A DNA stretch of 64,000 nucleotides from Chitinophaga sp. CF118 (lineage in GTDB: Bacteria > Bacteroidota > Bacteroidia > Chitinophagales > Chitinophagaceae). How positions within the stretch are numbered: the first letter of the stretch is position 1; each line of letters opens with the position of its first letter. Position numbers and translations under genes: made by a program. A model generated the notes under the pieces. It was not told the origin of the DNA, did no database searches, and saw only the letters and a list, made by a program, of their open reading frames with translations. This document shows positions 9,198-18,799 of this stretch, in pieces. The DNA lies in contig NZ_FOMK01000001.1 in the NCBI RefSeq assembly GCF_900112615.1, positions 868,001 through 932,000 on the forward strand, written 5' to 3'.

Positions 9198-10290
9198 CTG
9201 CCTCTTTATAGATAACTTCTGCTGCACGGCGACTTGCATTCTTTTCCCCCAGTTTTGTCCATAGTGCAGCATAATCTGTTTTTAACCGGTTGCGTGCTGC
9301 ATCGTCCTTCAGCAGCAAGGTTAATTCTTTCAGCAAATTCTGTTCAGTTAGTTCGTCCTGGATCAATTCCTTTACCACCAGTTTATCCATGATCAGATTT
9401 ACCAGGGAGATGTATTTTACTTTGATCAGTCTTTTTGCAAAAAAATAAGAGATCGTACTTCCTTTGTAGCATACCACTTCAGGTACACCGAATAAGGCCG
9501 TTTCAAGGGTAGCTGTACCTGAGGTAACCAGCGCGGCCTTTGCCTGGCGTAATAAAGGATATGTTTTCCCTTTTACGGTAGATACGTTTGTGTGTGCCCC
9601 TATAAGTCCCTGTATAAATTCATCATCAAGACTGGGAGCCTGTGCTACCATAAACTGATATTCCGGGAAATGTTTTGCCATTGTGAGCATGATAGGCAGC
9701 TTTACACTTATTTCCTGCCGGCGGCTACCTGGTAACAATGCTATTACCGGTTTATCTGACAGCGGCTCTGCCGGTTGCTCTTTTGCTTCTTTTATTACTT
9801 CTATGAGTGGATGTCCCACATATTCCACTTCGTAATTCCATTTGTTATAAAAGTCCTGTTCAAAGGGCAGGATACACAACATCTTATCTACACATTTTTT
9901 GATCTTCTTCACCCTGTTTTCTTTCCAGGCCCAAACCTGTGGAGAAATGTAGAAAACAGTTTTATAGCCCAGCGGTTTTGCCCATTCTGCGATGCGCAGG
10001 TTAAAGCCAGCATAATCTATAAATACGAGTACATCAGGCTGGTAAGCCTGGATATCATTTTTGCAGAACTCCATATTGCGCAATACTGTCCGCAGGTTCA
10101 TCACTACTTCAATAAAGCCCATAAAGGCCAGTGTTTTGTAGTGTTTTACCAGGGTTCCACCAGCCTGCTGCATAAGGTCGCCTCCCCAGCAACGGATGTC
10201 TGCTTCAGGATCCTGTTGCTTTAACTGTTTGATCAGATTACTGCCGTGGAGGTCGCCGGAAGCTTCCCCCGCTATGATATAATACTTCAT
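9181..10290 (-). CDS. lpxB: Lipid-A-disaccharide synthase
   Basis: A 369-residue GT19 glycosyltransferase that joins UDP-2,3-diacylglucosamine and lipid X to form the lipid A disaccharide at the inner face of the cytoplasmic membrane. Family motifs are [12 protein letters not shown] at the N-terminus, [47 protein letters not shown] and VTSGTATLE. Length is normal. It sits downstream of surE and a small membrane protein on the same strand but is separated from them by its own promoter region. The product shows that the organism has LPS and a Gram-negative envelope. Confidence 0.97.
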   Translation of the reverse strand: MKYYIIAGEASGDLHGSNLIKQLKQQDPEADIRCWGGDLMQQAGGTLVKHYKTLAFMGFIEVVMNLRTVLRNMEFCKNDIQAYQPDVLVFIDYAGFNLRIAEWAKPLGYKTVFYISPQVWAWKENRVKKIKKCVDKMLCILPFEQDFYNKWNYEVEYVGHPLIEVIKEAKEQPAEPLSDKPVIALLPGSRRQEISVKLPIMLTMAKHFPEYQFMVAQAPSLDDEFIQGLIGAHTNVSTVKGKTYPLLRQAKAALVTSGTATLETALFGVPEVVCYKGSTISYFFAKRLIKVKYISLVNLIMDKLVVKELIQDELTEQNLLKELTLLLKDDAARNRLKTDYAALWTKLGEKNASRRAAEVIYKEAVNAVS

Positions 10291-10311
10291 TTTTCTACAT
10301 TAGAACCGCAG

Positions 10312-10319
10312 CAAATATA
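10312..10319 (-). promoter_or_regulatory. Likely -7 box of lpxB
   Basis: TATATTTG on the minus strand fits TAnnTTTG and lies 21 bases before the lpxB ATG. No -33 element at the ideal distance was found. Confidence 0.45.
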
Positions 10320-10357
10320 GTTATAAACCATTTGGAGGAAGAAATGTTCGACGTTAC

Positions 10358-10663
10358 TTATCCGTGCAATAATTTAAGCAGGATGATAGTGATGGCATAT
10401 AACATAGTAACAAGGAAGATCCCTCTGGCAGTAAGGTCCTTTCTTTGCCTTGTATAGAGATAAAATACACCTCCATTCAACAGCAGGCAGATGCTGATGA
10501 CTTTGGGGAGCATTTGCCTGTTATTAAGCAGGATCTGGAAAAATTCATCTAATCCCCGGTGATATGGCATATATACCGCCAGCAGATAATAAATAAAAAA
10601 CGTGATTACAGGTGTCAGCAATCCTAACACGATCCCTAATACAAGATTATCCTTCTTTAACAT
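10358..10663 (-). CDS. Small membrane protein of unknown function
   Basis: About 101 residues if started at the ATG at 10663 (MLKKDNLVLG); a longer version from 10693 would overlap the surE stop by 13 bases. Three hydrophobic stretches are visible: LVLGIVLGLLTPVITFFIYYLLAVY, VISICLLLNGGVFYLY and GIFLVTMLYAITIILLKLL. No motif is recognised. It follows surE closely on the same strand, so co-expression is likely. The later start leaves the hydrophobic N-terminus immediately after a KKD head, normal for an inner-membrane protein, and is preferred here. Confidence 0.7.
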   Translation of the reverse strand: MLKKDNLVLGIVLGLLTPVITFFIYYLLAVYMPYHRGLDEFFQILLNNRQMLPKVISICLLLNGGVFYLYTRQRKDLTARGIFLVTMLYAITIILLKLLHG

Positions 10664-10680
10664 ATTGTAGTTTTGAGCGC

Positions 10681-11460
10681 TCAGAACTTCCATTCTGCCT
10701 CTATTTGTTTTTTCAGCTTATAATCTGTAAGATCAAATTGCACCGGTACCAGTGATGCATAATTATTGGCCAGTGCCCACACATCTGTATCCTCTCCTGA
10801 ATCCCTGTTTACAAACTCTCCCGTGAGCCAATAGTATTTCTTACCACGCGGATCACGACGTTCATCAAAAGCCTCTACCCATTTAGCATCTGCCTGCCGG
10901 GAGATTCTAATGCCTTTGAATTCATCCTCTTTTACAACCGGAATATTTACATTAAATAACGTTCCATCCGGTAGTTTAGTTTCCAGCATCTTCTTTGCAA
11001 TAGTATGCGCCACCTTTTTCGATAAGATAAAATCCTGATCAAAGCTGAAATCCAATGAAGAAAACCCAACAGAAGGCACTCCTTCTATGGCTGCTTCCAT
11101 TGCGGCAGACATAGTACCGGAATAAATTACATTGATAGAATGATTAGCACCATGATTAATACCACTTACGCAGAGATCAGGCAAACGGTGCAGGATCTTA
11201 TCACGTGCCAGTTTCACACAATCTACCGGTGTTCCCGAACATTGCCAGGCTTCTATTCCCTCAAAGATATCCACAGGGTCTAACCGTAAAGGTACTCCTA
11301 TGGTAATGGCATGTCCTTTTCCTGACTGCGGACTATCAGGGGCTACCACCACTACTCTGCCCAGCGGACTCACGGCTTCTATCAGGGCACGGATGCCCGG
11401 AGCTGTTACTCCATCATCGTTGGTAACCAGTATGATTTTTTCCTGCGCTGTTCCCTTCAC
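10681..11460 (-). CDS. surE: 5'/3'-nucleotidase SurE
   Basis: A cytosolic, metal-dependent nucleoside monophosphate phosphatase of about 259 residues. The metal-binding motif ILVTNDDGVTAPGI is at the N-terminus, followed by VVVAPDSPQSGKGHAIT and SGINHGANHS, all SurE signatures. There is no ATG near the fold start. Candidates are TTG at 11469 and GTG at 11460. A -7 box (11474-11467) would cover the TTG, so GTG at 11460 is chosen. Length fits the family (250-265). Confidence 0.93.
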   Translation of the reverse strand: MKGTAQEKIILVTNDDGVTAPGIRALIEAVSPLGRVVVVAPDSPQSGKGHAITIGVPLRLDPVDIFEGIEAWQCSGTPVDCVKLARDKILHRLPDLCVSGINHGANHSINVIYSGTMSAAMEAAIEGVPSVGFSSLDFSFDQDFILSKKVAHTIAKKMLETKLPDGTLFNVNIPVVKEDEFKGIRISRQADAKWVEAFDERRDPRGKKYYWLTGEFVNRDSGEDTDVWALANNYASLVPVQFDLTDYKLKKQIEAEWKF

Positions 11461-11466
11461 GTTGCA

Positions 11467-11474
11467 CAAATTTA
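11467..11474 (-). promoter_or_regulatory. -7 box (TAAATTTG) of surE
   Basis: Minus-strand TAAATTTG matches TAnnTTTG and ends 6 bases before the GTG at 11460. It overlaps the alternative TTG start, which decides the start codon in favour of GTG. Confidence 0.5.
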
Positions 11475-11513
11475 ATATGTATTGAATATATTATGTTGCT
11501 TCAGAATGTTAAA

Positions 11514-12299
11514 TTATATGTCGGCACGTAACAATCTTCTGAAGATCAACCACAATGCGAGCACAATATAGGCGAATAATGCCAGCAGGTATATACTGGT
11601 ATCATATTGTTCGAGACCCGGCATCATCTTTCCGATACTTCCTAAAGGGAAAGGTATCAACTCATCTCCTGCCTGTAGCGGTAATAGTCCGCCTATACTT
11701 CCCCAATAACGCTTAATGGTAAGCACCAGTAATTGTTCGATGGCCATGATATATCCCAGATATAACACAATGGCTAGTCCGGCGCGTTTTACAAAGATAG
11801 CCAGCAGCAAAGCCATACAGAGCGATAATAATACCTGGAGGAAATAATAGCCCATATAAGAAATACCTTCAGCACTGAAAGCTTTTTCTCCGTAAAAGAA
11901 TCCGAAGTAAAGGGCTGTGAGCATAGAAACGACTAATGCCAGCACGGCTAAAGCCAGTACCCAGAACAGCTTGGCAAACACGAAATCCCGGCGATCCCAG
12001 CCATCAATAACATTCTGGCGGTGTGTTTTAAAGGTAAACTCGTTTGTAACAAGTGTTAGTAGTAGTAATGAGAAAATGCCAGAAGTGTATGAGCTCACAT
12101 TGGCGACAGACTGCCATACCAGTGGGAAGTCGTACGCAGTACCACCCAGCAGGGTACGGGCCTCTTTGGGAATACGGCTGGTGATATCCTGTACGATGAG
12201 GTTGGAAGCAGGGATGATCGCGACAGCCATTCCCAGTAAGATCCAGAAAGTACGGTACACCTTAACTTTCAGCCATTCTATTTTTATGATTTGTAGCAT
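11514..12299 (-). CDS. ABC-2 type transporter permease
   Basis: A 261-residue integral membrane protein with about six hydrophobic segments (for example FWILLGMAVAIIPASNLI, LFWVLALAVLALVVSMLTALYFGF and IYLLALFAYIVLALWLIF). The N-terminal pattern of a short amphipathic start (IIKIEWLKVKVYRTFWIL) and a long loop is typical of ABC-2 permeases. It is encoded 9 bases after the ATP-binding protein at 12309-13199, so the two form one exporter. The substrate is unknown. Confidence 0.87.
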   Translation of the reverse strand: MLQIIKIEWLKVKVYRTFWILLGMAVAIIPASNLIVQDITSRIPKEARTLLGGTAYDFPLVWQSVANVSSYTSGIFSLLLLTLVTNEFTFKTHRQNVIDGWDRRDFVFAKLFWVLALAVLALVVSMLTALYFGFFYGEKAFSAEGISYMGYYFLQVLLSLCMALLLAIFVKRAGLAIVLYLGYIMAIEQLLVLTIKRYWGSIGGLLPLQAGDELIPFPLGSIGKMMPGLEQYDTSIYLLALFAYIVLALWLIFRRLLRADI

Positions 12300-12308
12300 A
12301 GGGAGTTA

Positions 12309-13199
12309 TTAGTTATTGGTTAACTCCAGGAAGGCCGTTTCCAGACTTTTCCTGCGTACCTGCAAATGATTCAGCCAAATGCCCTGTTGGGCGCACCAGT
12401 TATTAAGATCTGCAGGATCTACCGGTGTACGGAAAATGACCTGTAGTAATCCTTCGGGAGTGGCTGACAGTTGCACGAATGCGGGATGTTTCCCTATCAG
12501 TGTTTTCAGAGCCGTATTGTCGTTGCAGCCCAGCTCTATAAAGTCGTCGCGGGTGATGACTGCATTTACCGGTCCGGACAACAACAGTTTCCCTTTACGC
12601 AGGATAGCCACATGGGTGCAGACTTTTTCCACCTCATCCAGCAGATGGCTGGCCATGATAATGGTTTTACCGCTTTGAGCCAGCTGTTTTACCAGTGTTC
12701 TGACTTCAGAAATCCCCACTGGGTCAAGTCCATTCGATGGTTCATCCAGGATCAGTACATCGGGATCTCCCAGCAGTGCAGCCGCAATAGCCAGCCGCTG
12801 CTTCATACCAAGTGAATAGGTTTTAAAAGCAGAATGCTGACGGGCAGTCAAACCAGCCAGCTCCAGCACACGTGCAATATCTTTTTCGCTTTTCTGTTTG
12901 ATGCCGGCTACTACCTGTAGGTTCCGGTAAGCAGAGAGGTAGTGGTAAAAGTTAGGCGTTTCCAGCAGAGTGCCAATATTCCGGCGTTGTTTTGCGGTGG
13001 GGGCCTCATCGAATAAAGTAAAAGAACCTTCATCGGCCCTCAGTACATCCGTTACAATACTCAGCAAGGTAGTTTTTCCACTACCGTTGGGCCCCAGTAT
13101 ACCAAATACACTACCGGCGGGAACTTCGAAAGACACTTGTGAGAGTGCCTGTACAGGACCATATTTTTTCGAGATGTTATGCAGGGAAAGGATAGGCAT
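12309..13199 (-). CDS. ABC transporter ATP-binding protein (drug/lipid exporter type)
   Basis: A 296-residue nucleotide-binding domain: Walker A GPNGSGKTT near residue 38, Q-loop in LLETPNF, signature YSLGMKQRLAIAAALLGDP, Walker B LILDEPSNGLDP and H-loop ASHLLDE. The residues after about 215 form the accessory C-terminal region seen in DRA/CcmA-type ATPases. It pairs with the permease immediately downstream. It starts 16 bases past the fadN-type stop, so it may belong to the same transcript. Confidence 0.95.
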   Translation of the reverse strand: MPILSLHNISKKYGPVQALSQVSFEVPAGSVFGILGPNGSGKTTLLSIVTDVLRADEGSFTLFDEAPTAKQRRNIGTLLETPNFYHYLSAYRNLQVVAGIKQKSEKDIARVLELAGLTARQHSAFKTYSLGMKQRLAIAAALLGDPDVLILDEPSNGLDPVGISEVRTLVKQLAQSGKTIIMASHLLDEVEKVCTHVAILRKGKLLLSGPVNAVITRDDFIELGCNDNTALKTLIGKHPAFVQLSATPEGLLQVIFRTPVDPADLNNWCAQQGIWLNHLQVRRKSLETAFLELTNN

Positions 13200-13215
13200 A
13201 CCTGTTGGTGGTTTA

Positions 13216-15615
13216 TTAATTTCTTATTGGCTTTCCGGTTTTGACTACACTTTGCAGTCTTTCCAGTGTTTTGCGTTCCCCTGTCAGACTAAGGAAGGCT
13301 TCCCTTTCCAGGTCCAGCAGATATTGTTCGCTTACCAGGGATGTTTCTGACAAATCTCCTCCACACATTACATAGGCCAGTTTACCTGCAATCTTTGCAT
13401 CATGATCTGAGATGTAGTTTGAGAACCGCATGCTATGAATACCGGTGAGCAGCATCCCTAAAGCGCCACGGCCCAGAACTTTCACATCCGTCCTTTCTAC
13501 AGGGCGGTTATAACCTTCATCTGCCATCAGTAAGATACTACGTTTGGCATCGGCAATCTGCCGGCTCAGGTTCATGGAAATCTCATCATGACCCGGACGC
13601 AGAATACCAAGACCAAAAGCTTCCTGTGCAGAAGTGCTCACTTTAGCCATCGCTACTGTCATGAAACGATCTTTCAGTGGTTCTTCCTCAATGCGGCCTT
13701 CTTTAAATTCATCGCTGGCGCGCAGTGCCATTTCTTTGGTACCACCACCACCGGGAATCAATCCAACGCCCAGTTCTACCAGCCCTATATATGATTCTGC
13801 GGCTGCCTGTACTTTATCGGCATGCAGGCACATTTCGCAACCGCCACCCAGCGTTAATGCATGAGGTGCTACAATAGTGGGGATAGAAGAGTAACGCAGA
13901 CGCATAGTGGTTTTCTGGAACAGGCGCACAGCCATATCCAGTTCATCGTATTCCTGTTCTGCCGCAAACATGAAGATCATGCCTACATTAGCACCGGCAG
14001 AGAAGTTAGCACCTTCGTTGGCCAGGATCAATCCACGGAAATCTTTTTCTGCACGATCAATAGCTTTATTCACTCCTTCCAGCACTTCACCTCCAATGAT
14101 GTTCATTTTAGTTTTCCAGTCGAGCGACACCACACCATCACCCAGGTCGTACAGCGTGCAGGCACTATTTTTCCATACTACATTACCAGACAGATTTTCC
14201 AGTATGATAAAAGTATCTGCACCCGGCAGTAATTTGTATGCCTGACTGCTGATATCATAATAGAATTTCTTACCGTTATCAATTTTGTAGAACTGTTTGA
14301 TCCCTTTGCCCAGCATATCTTTCACCCAGGCAGCTACGGTATGCCCCTTTTCTTCCAGCATCTTTACACCTGCTTCCACACCTAAGAGATCCCAGGTTTC
14401 AAAAGGCCCTATTTCCCAGCCAAATCCGGCTTTCATGGCATCATCTACCTTGTATATATCATCTGCTATTTCAGGAATACGGTGAGAGATATATGAAAAC
14501 AGGTAAGCATGGAACTGCTGATAGAACAGACCCGCTTTATCAGTCGCTGCCGACAGCATTTTTATGCGCTGTTTCAGGTCTTCTATTGGTTTGGCGGCTT
14601 CGATACTGCCAAATTTAGATTTCTGGCGGGGACCATATTCCATTGTTTGCAGGTTCAGCGTCAGGATTTCCTTACCGCCTTCACCTTTTGTTTTTTTGTA
14701 GAATCCCTGTCCTGTTTTATCACCCAGCCACTTGTTCTCTACTATCTTTTGCAGGAAAGGAGGAATCACGAAGATATCTTTTGCTTCATCTCCCGGACAG
14801 TTTTGAGCTACACCGTTGGCCACTTTCACCAGGGTATCAATCCCTACTACATCGGCGGTGCGGAAAGTAGCAGATTTTGGCCGTCCTATTACAGGGCCGG
14901 TCAGCGTATCCACTTCATCTATACTTAACCCCATCTCCTCCATAATATGGAAGATGGCCATGATAGAAAACACCCCTACCCTATTGGCTATGAAAGCCGG
15001 GGTATCTTTACAGAGCACTGTAGTTTTACCAAGGTGCAAATCGCCATAGTGCATGAGGAAATCAATGATTTCCTTATCTGTATGTGGAGTGGGAATAATT
15101 TCAAGCAAACGCAGGTAACGCGGTGGATTGAAGAAGTGTGTACCGCAGAAGTGTTTTTTAAAGTCTTCGCTGCGGCCTTCTGTCATCAAATGAATGGGAA
15201 TACCAGAAGTGTTGGAGGTGATCAGTGTACCTGGCTTGCGGTATTTTTCCACCTGTTCAAACACGACCTTCTTTACATCAAGATTTTCCACCACTACTTC
15301 TATGATCCAGTCGTAATTGGTTATTTGCGGCATATCATCCGTAAAGTTCCCGGTACGGATATTTTTGATCACGTCTTTCGTGTATACGGGGGATGGGTTA
15401 GCCTTCAGCGTGGACTGTAAGGCATCGTTTACGATGCGGTTCTTAACGGCTTTGCTGTCGAGCGACAGGCCACGTTTTGTTTCCGCATCATTTAATTCTT
15501 TAGGGGCTATATCCAGCAACAACACCTGAACGCCTATCCCTGCAAAATGGGCCGCAATGCGGGAACCCATTACTCCTGAACCTAAAACGGCCACCTTATT
15601 GATGTGTCTTTTCAT
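13216..15615 (-). CDS. fadN: Fused 3-hydroxyacyl-CoA dehydrogenase / enoyl-CoA hydratase
   Basis: About 799 residues, starting at the ATG at 15615 (MKRHINKVAVLGSGVMG). The N-terminal half is an NAD-dependent 3-hydroxyacyl-CoA dehydrogenase (GSGVMGSRIAAHFAGIG Rossmann motif, then THFFNPPRYLRLLEIIPT). The C-terminal part is a crotonase-fold enoyl-CoA hydratase (GANFSAGANVGMIF, GLVELGVGLIPGGGG). The order dehydrogenase-hydratase is that of FadN of Bacillus, opposite to FadB of E. coli. It catalyses two steps of fatty-acid beta-oxidation. The thiolase and acyl-CoA dehydrogenase that often follow in Bacteroidota are not downstream here. Confidence 0.93.
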   Translation of the reverse strand: MKRHINKVAVLGSGVMGSRIAAHFAGIGVQVLLLDIAPKELNDAETKRGLSLDSKAVKNRIVNDALQSTLKANPSPVYTKDVIKNIRTGNFTDDMPQITNYDWIIEVVVENLDVKKVVFEQVEKYRKPGTLITSNTSGIPIHLMTEGRSEDFKKHFCGTHFFNPPRYLRLLEIIPTPHTDKEIIDFLMHYGDLHLGKTTVLCKDTPAFIANRVGVFSIMAIFHIMEEMGLSIDEVDTLTGPVIGRPKSATFRTADVVGIDTLVKVANGVAQNCPGDEAKDIFVIPPFLQKIVENKWLGDKTGQGFYKKTKGEGGKEILTLNLQTMEYGPRQKSKFGSIEAAKPIEDLKQRIKMLSAATDKAGLFYQQFHAYLFSYISHRIPEIADDIYKVDDAMKAGFGWEIGPFETWDLLGVEAGVKMLEEKGHTVAAWVKDMLGKGIKQFYKIDNGKKFYYDISSQAYKLLPGADTFIILENLSGNVVWKNSACTLYDLGDGVVSLDWKTKMNIIGGEVLEGVNKAIDRAEKDFRGLILANEGANFSAGANVGMIFMFAAEQEYDELDMAVRLFQKTTMRLRYSSIPTIVAPHALTLGGGCEMCLHADKVQAAAESYIGLVELGVGLIPGGGGTKEMALRASDEFKEGRIEEEPLKDRFMTVAMAKVSTSAQEAFGLGILRPGHDEISMNLSRQIADAKRSILLMADEGYNRPVERTDVKVLGRGALGMLLTGIHSMRFSNYISDHDAKIAGKLAYVMCGGDLSETSLVSEQYLLDLEREAFLSLTGERKTLERLQSVVKTGKPIRN

Positions 15616-15734
15616 AGAAAGCGTTTTATCTACAAGCAATCAGCATTGTAGTGAGTCTTGATTAATCGATGAATGAATTTAGCATTTTTTGGGAGACTTA
15701 AATCAAATGGGGAGAGTTTTTAGGGCGTAGTGGG

Positions 15735-15947
15735 TTAGTGTTTATTGGGCTCTAATAAATCATAAACGGGAACTCCTAAAAACTCAGCAACTTCATACAA
15801 ATCAGGTATTGTCGGTTGCCCTTTGTTGGTACTCCATTTTGAAATCGTATAAATTGATTTATTTAAATGTTTGGCTAAGTCGGCACTCGTCCTTCCTTTT
15901 AAGGCAAGAATAGATTTTATCCTGTTGTATTTTGTTAGGCTTTCCAT
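15735..15947 (-). CDS. Small XRE-family helix-turn-helix regulator
   Basis: A 70-residue protein that is almost entirely one lambda-repressor-type HTH (KYNRIKSILALKGRTSADLAKHLNKSIYTISKWSTNKGQPTIPDLYEVAEFLGVPVYDLL). The recognition helix is SIYTISKWSTNKGQPT. Such stand-alone XRE proteins often regulate themselves. Two matching palindromes lie upstream (15976-15996 and 16041-16061). It has no obvious operon partner, and the following gap to metG is full of inverted repeats, so this may be a remnant or a small mobile cargo. Confidence 0.85.
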   Translation of the reverse strand: MESLTKYNRIKSILALKGRTSADLAKHLNKSIYTISKWSTNKGQPTIPDLYEVAEFLGVPVYDLLEPNKH

Positions 15948-15975
15948 ATCCTTTCCTTAAAGTAATATACCTAAT

Positions 15976-16061
15976 ATTTGCATTGTGAGTGCAATTATTT
16001 TATTCAATAATTGTATTTAAAATATCTTCATTGCCCTCATAATTGCACCTACAGTGCAATT
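15976..16061. promoter_or_regulatory. Two related operator-like palindromes upstream of the XRE gene
   Basis: Site 2 is AATTGCAC-5 bases-GTGCAATT at 16041-16061, a perfect 8-base inverted repeat. Site 1 at 15976-15996 is ATTTGCAT-5 bases-GTGCAATT, with the same spacing and one identical arm. They lie 29 and 94 bases upstream of the XRE start codon, as expected for an autoregulatory operator. Confidence 0.5.
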
Positions 16062-16230
16062 AATATATTTAAAATGACAAATATTTTTATACTAAAATCA
16101 ATAATGATATTTGGTATTAAACTCCCATTCCTGATTTCTTATTGAAAACGTATAGTAGTTATAGACCGATTAGAACCTCGTACTATTAAGTTCAGAGTAC
16201 GTTCGAAGAGAGTTGCCAGAGACTAGCACT

Positions 16231-16340
16231 TTGATAGGTGATTGGTAGGGGTTTGGTAGGTCTTTGATAGGTCACGACCAACCAAAGACCTACCAAACCC
16301 CTACCAAACCCCTACCAATCACCTACCAAACCTGGGAGAC
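16231..16340. repeat. Large hairpin made of 11-base tandem units
   Basis: Arms 16242-16266 and 16283-16307 are perfectly complementary (25 bases) around a 16-base spacer. Each arm is a run of four 11-base units: left units begin TTGATAGGTGA and TTGGTAGGGGT, right units begin TACCAAACCCC. Weaker complementarity extends outward (about 16205-16375). No coding frame is seen. Confidence 0.8.
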
Positions 16341-16415
16341 TCCAGCAACTTGCTCCGAACTCTCTCCGAGGTCTCTCAGTCATTATCATTAATACTTCCA
16401 TAGTTTTCTGGAATA

Positions 16416-16499
16416 ATCCAAAAGAGATAAAGTCATCCTTCGTTCATCCTCCGTTTAAAAACGAAGGATGAACGAAGGATGACTTTATCTCTTTTGGAT
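16416..16499. repeat. 41-base near-perfect inverted repeat with 2-base spacer
   Basis: Arms 16416-16456 and 16459-16499 differ at one position. Near the tip both arms carry two 11-base units (TCATCCTTCGT and its complement). It could form a long cruciform or RNA hairpin; no T-run follows directly, so it is not a typical terminator. Confidence 0.8.
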
Positions 16500-16532
16500 C
16501 TATACTAAAAAAATGGTGGGACAGATTTGAAT

Positions 16533-16571
16533 AAAAAAAAGTCCTCCGAAGTATATACTCCGGAGGACTTT
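16533..16571 (-). terminator. Intrinsic terminator of metG
   Basis: A 16-base stem (16538-16553 with 16556-16571) whose only imperfect pair is G-U in minus-strand RNA, followed on that strand by eight U (A-run 16533-16540). It lies 15 bases past the metG stop. Confidence 0.85.
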
Positions 16572-16585
16572 AGAATATCTGTAAA

Positions 16586-18676
16586 TTATCTTACTTCACT
16601 ACCAGGTTCCACTGCTGCATTCGGATTCACAAATACCAGTTTCCCGGCAGCATTTTCTGCCATTAAGATCATACCCTGGCTTTCGATACCGCGCATTTTC
16701 CGGGGAGCTAAGTTAGCCACCAGTGTTACCTGTTTGCCTATTATTTCTTCCGGTGTAAAATGCAGTGCAATACCGGAAACAACGGTACGTTTTTCTGTAC
16801 CGATATCTACCAGCAGCTTTAGTAATTTGTCTGCTTTCGCTACTTTTTCTGCCTCTAAGATAGTACCTACACGAAGGTCCAGTTTAGCGAAATCATCAAA
16901 CTCTATAAGTGCCTTTGGTTCTGCCTCAACCTTCTCTTCTGCAGGTGCCGCAGCAGCGGTAGTTTCAGCAGCAGACTTTTTAAGTCCGGCGTGCAGCTTT
17001 TCTACCTGTGCTTTCACCTGATCATCTTCCACTTTCTTAAACAGCAGTTCAGGTGGGCGCAGTGAATATCCCACACTTACCAGTTTCAGGCTGCCTGCAT
17101 TTTCCCAGTCCAGGATACGATCAACCACTTTCAGCATATGGCAGATCTTCTTAGCTGTAAACGGCAGGAAAGGATTGGCAAAAATAGCCAGGTTGCCCGT
17201 CAGTTGCAGACACAGATGCAGACAGTTGTCGATCACCTTTTGGTTTTCGGCTTGCATTTCCGGCGTTTTAGCTAACAGCCAGGGTGCTTTTTCCTGTAAA
17301 TACTTATTCCCTTCACGTGCCACATTGATCACTTCTGCCAATGCTTCACGGAAACGGAAGTTTTCTAATGACTCCTCTATTTTCTTTTTCCCTTCCTGGA
17401 TAGCCGCTATTAAAGCATCATCTTTTGCGTCCTTTATGTCCATATGGAAAACTGGCACTTTACCACCACACAGTTTGTGCATCAGCACCATTGTACGGTT
17501 AATGAAGTTGCCGAAAATAGCTACCAGTTCATTGTTATTGCGATCCTGGAAATCTTTCCAGGTGAAGTCGTTATCCTTAGTTTCCGGTGCGGTACTGCAC
17601 AATACGTAGCGCAATACATCCTGCTGATCAGGGAAATCTTTCACATAATCATGCACCCATACAGCCCAGTTACGGGAAGTCGATACTTTCTCACCTTCGA
17701 TGTTCAGGAACTCGTTGGCAGGAACATTCTCCGGTAATACGAAATTACCATGCGCCTTTAACATGGCCGGGAAGATAATACAGTGGAACACAATGTTATC
17801 CTTACCGATAAAGTGTACCAGCTTGGTATCCTCTTTACACCAGTAATCGGCCCAGTCCGGCGTCAGTTCTTTTGTAGCGGAGATGTACCCGATAGGTGCA
17901 TCAAACCATACATACAATACTTTTCCTTCAGCATCGGGCAGGGGAACTTTGATCCCCCAGTTGCTGTCGCGTGTCATGGCCCTGCTTTGCAGGCCATTAT
18001 CCAACCAACTTTTACATTGGCCGTATACATTGTTTTTCCATTCTTTGTGACCTTCCAGCAACCACTCCTTCAGAAAGGGTTCGTAGTTCTGTAACGGCAT
18101 GTACCAGTGTTTGGTCAGCTTTTTCACCGGGGTAGCATCACTGAGAGCAGAACGCGGATTGATCAGCTCATCGGGGCTCAGGGAAGAACCACAGCGTTCG
18201 CACTGATCTCCGTATGCATTAGGATTGCCACATTTAGGGCAGGTACCAATGATATACCGGTCTGCCAGAAATACGTTCTTTACGTTATCATAATACTGTT
18301 CGGATTCGCGTTCCTCAAACAGGCCGTCGTCGTACATCTTTTTGAAGAATGCAGCGGCTGTTTCGTGATGCACCTGATTGGTTGTACGGGAGAAGATATC
18401 AAAAGAGATACCCATATCTGTAAAACTATCGGAGATGATCTTGTGGTATTTGTCCACTATATCCTGCGGAGTCACGTTCTCATTCATTGCCTTGATGGTA
18501 ATAGGCACACCATGTTCATCGGTACCGCCGATGAACTTCACGTCAGCTTTTTTAGCACGCAGGTAGCGTACATATATATCGGCAGGGATGTAGCAGCCAG
18601 CCAGGTGACCGATGTGAACCGGTCCATTGGCATAAGGCAGCGCCGCGGTTATTAGATATCTGTTAAATTTTGCCAT
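16586..18676 (-). CDS. metG: Methionyl-tRNA synthetase
   Basis: A 696-residue class I synthetase charging tRNA-Met in the cytosol. The HIGH motif is PVHIGHLAG near residue 20; the zinc site is [17 protein letters not shown] at about 145-165; the KMSKS loop appears as [12 protein letters not shown] near 330, the STSRN variant usual in Bacteroidota. A C-terminal tRNA-binding domain (OB fold, [23 protein letters not shown]) follows an Ala/Glu-rich linker at about 575-595. A -7 box (18782-18775) places transcription about 95 bases upstream. Confidence 0.97.
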   Translation of the reverse strand: MAKFNRYLITAALPYANGPVHIGHLAGCYIPADIYVRYLRAKKADVKFIGGTDEHGVPITIKAMNENVTPQDIVDKYHKIISDSFTDMGISFDIFSRTTNQVHHETAAAFFKKMYDDGLFEERESEQYYDNVKNVFLADRYIIGTCPKCGNPNAYGDQCERCGSSLSPDELINPRSALSDATPVKKLTKHWYMPLQNYEPFLKEWLLEGHKEWKNNVYGQCKSWLDNGLQSRAMTRDSNWGIKVPLPDAEGKVLYVWFDAPIGYISATKELTPDWADYWCKEDTKLVHFIGKDNIVFHCIIFPAMLKAHGNFVLPENVPANEFLNIEGEKVSTSRNWAVWVHDYVKDFPDQQDVLRYVLCSTAPETKDNDFTWKDFQDRNNNELVAIFGNFINRTMVLMHKLCGGKVPVFHMDIKDAKDDALIAAIQEGKKKIEESLENFRFREALAEVINVAREGNKYLQEKAPWLLAKTPEMQAENQKVIDNCLHLCLQLTGNLAIFANPFLPFTAKKICHMLKVVDRILDWENAGSLKLVSVGYSLRPPELLFKKVEDDQVKAQVEKLHAGLKKSAAETTAAAAPAEEKVEAEPKALIEFDDFAKLDLRVGTILEAEKVAKADKLLKLLVDIGTEKRTVVSGIALHFTPEEIIGKQVTLVANLAPRKMRGIESQGMILMAENAAGKLVFVNPNAAVEPGSEVR

Positions 18677-18774
18677 GTTCGCTTAAAGAATGCTTAAATA
18701 ATCTAAAATCTGTTTTGTGCTTTTGGAAGAGCGAAAAGTATTTATCAACTTAGCCCTGTCGGGTTAATAGTCGA

Positions 18775-18782
18775 CAAAGGTA
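18775..18782 (-). promoter_or_regulatory. Likely -7 box of metG
   Basis: Minus-strand TACCTTTG, with TTTC (3 of 4 bases of TTTG) exactly 19 bases upstream. This predicts an untranslated leader of roughly 90 bases for metG. Confidence 0.5.
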
Positions 18783-18799
18783 ACTTAAAGCATAGAAGA

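Noticed and set aside
16200..16500. Inverted repeats as ends of an insertion sequence
   Set aside because: No transposase frame lies between the arms; spacers are 2-16 bases.
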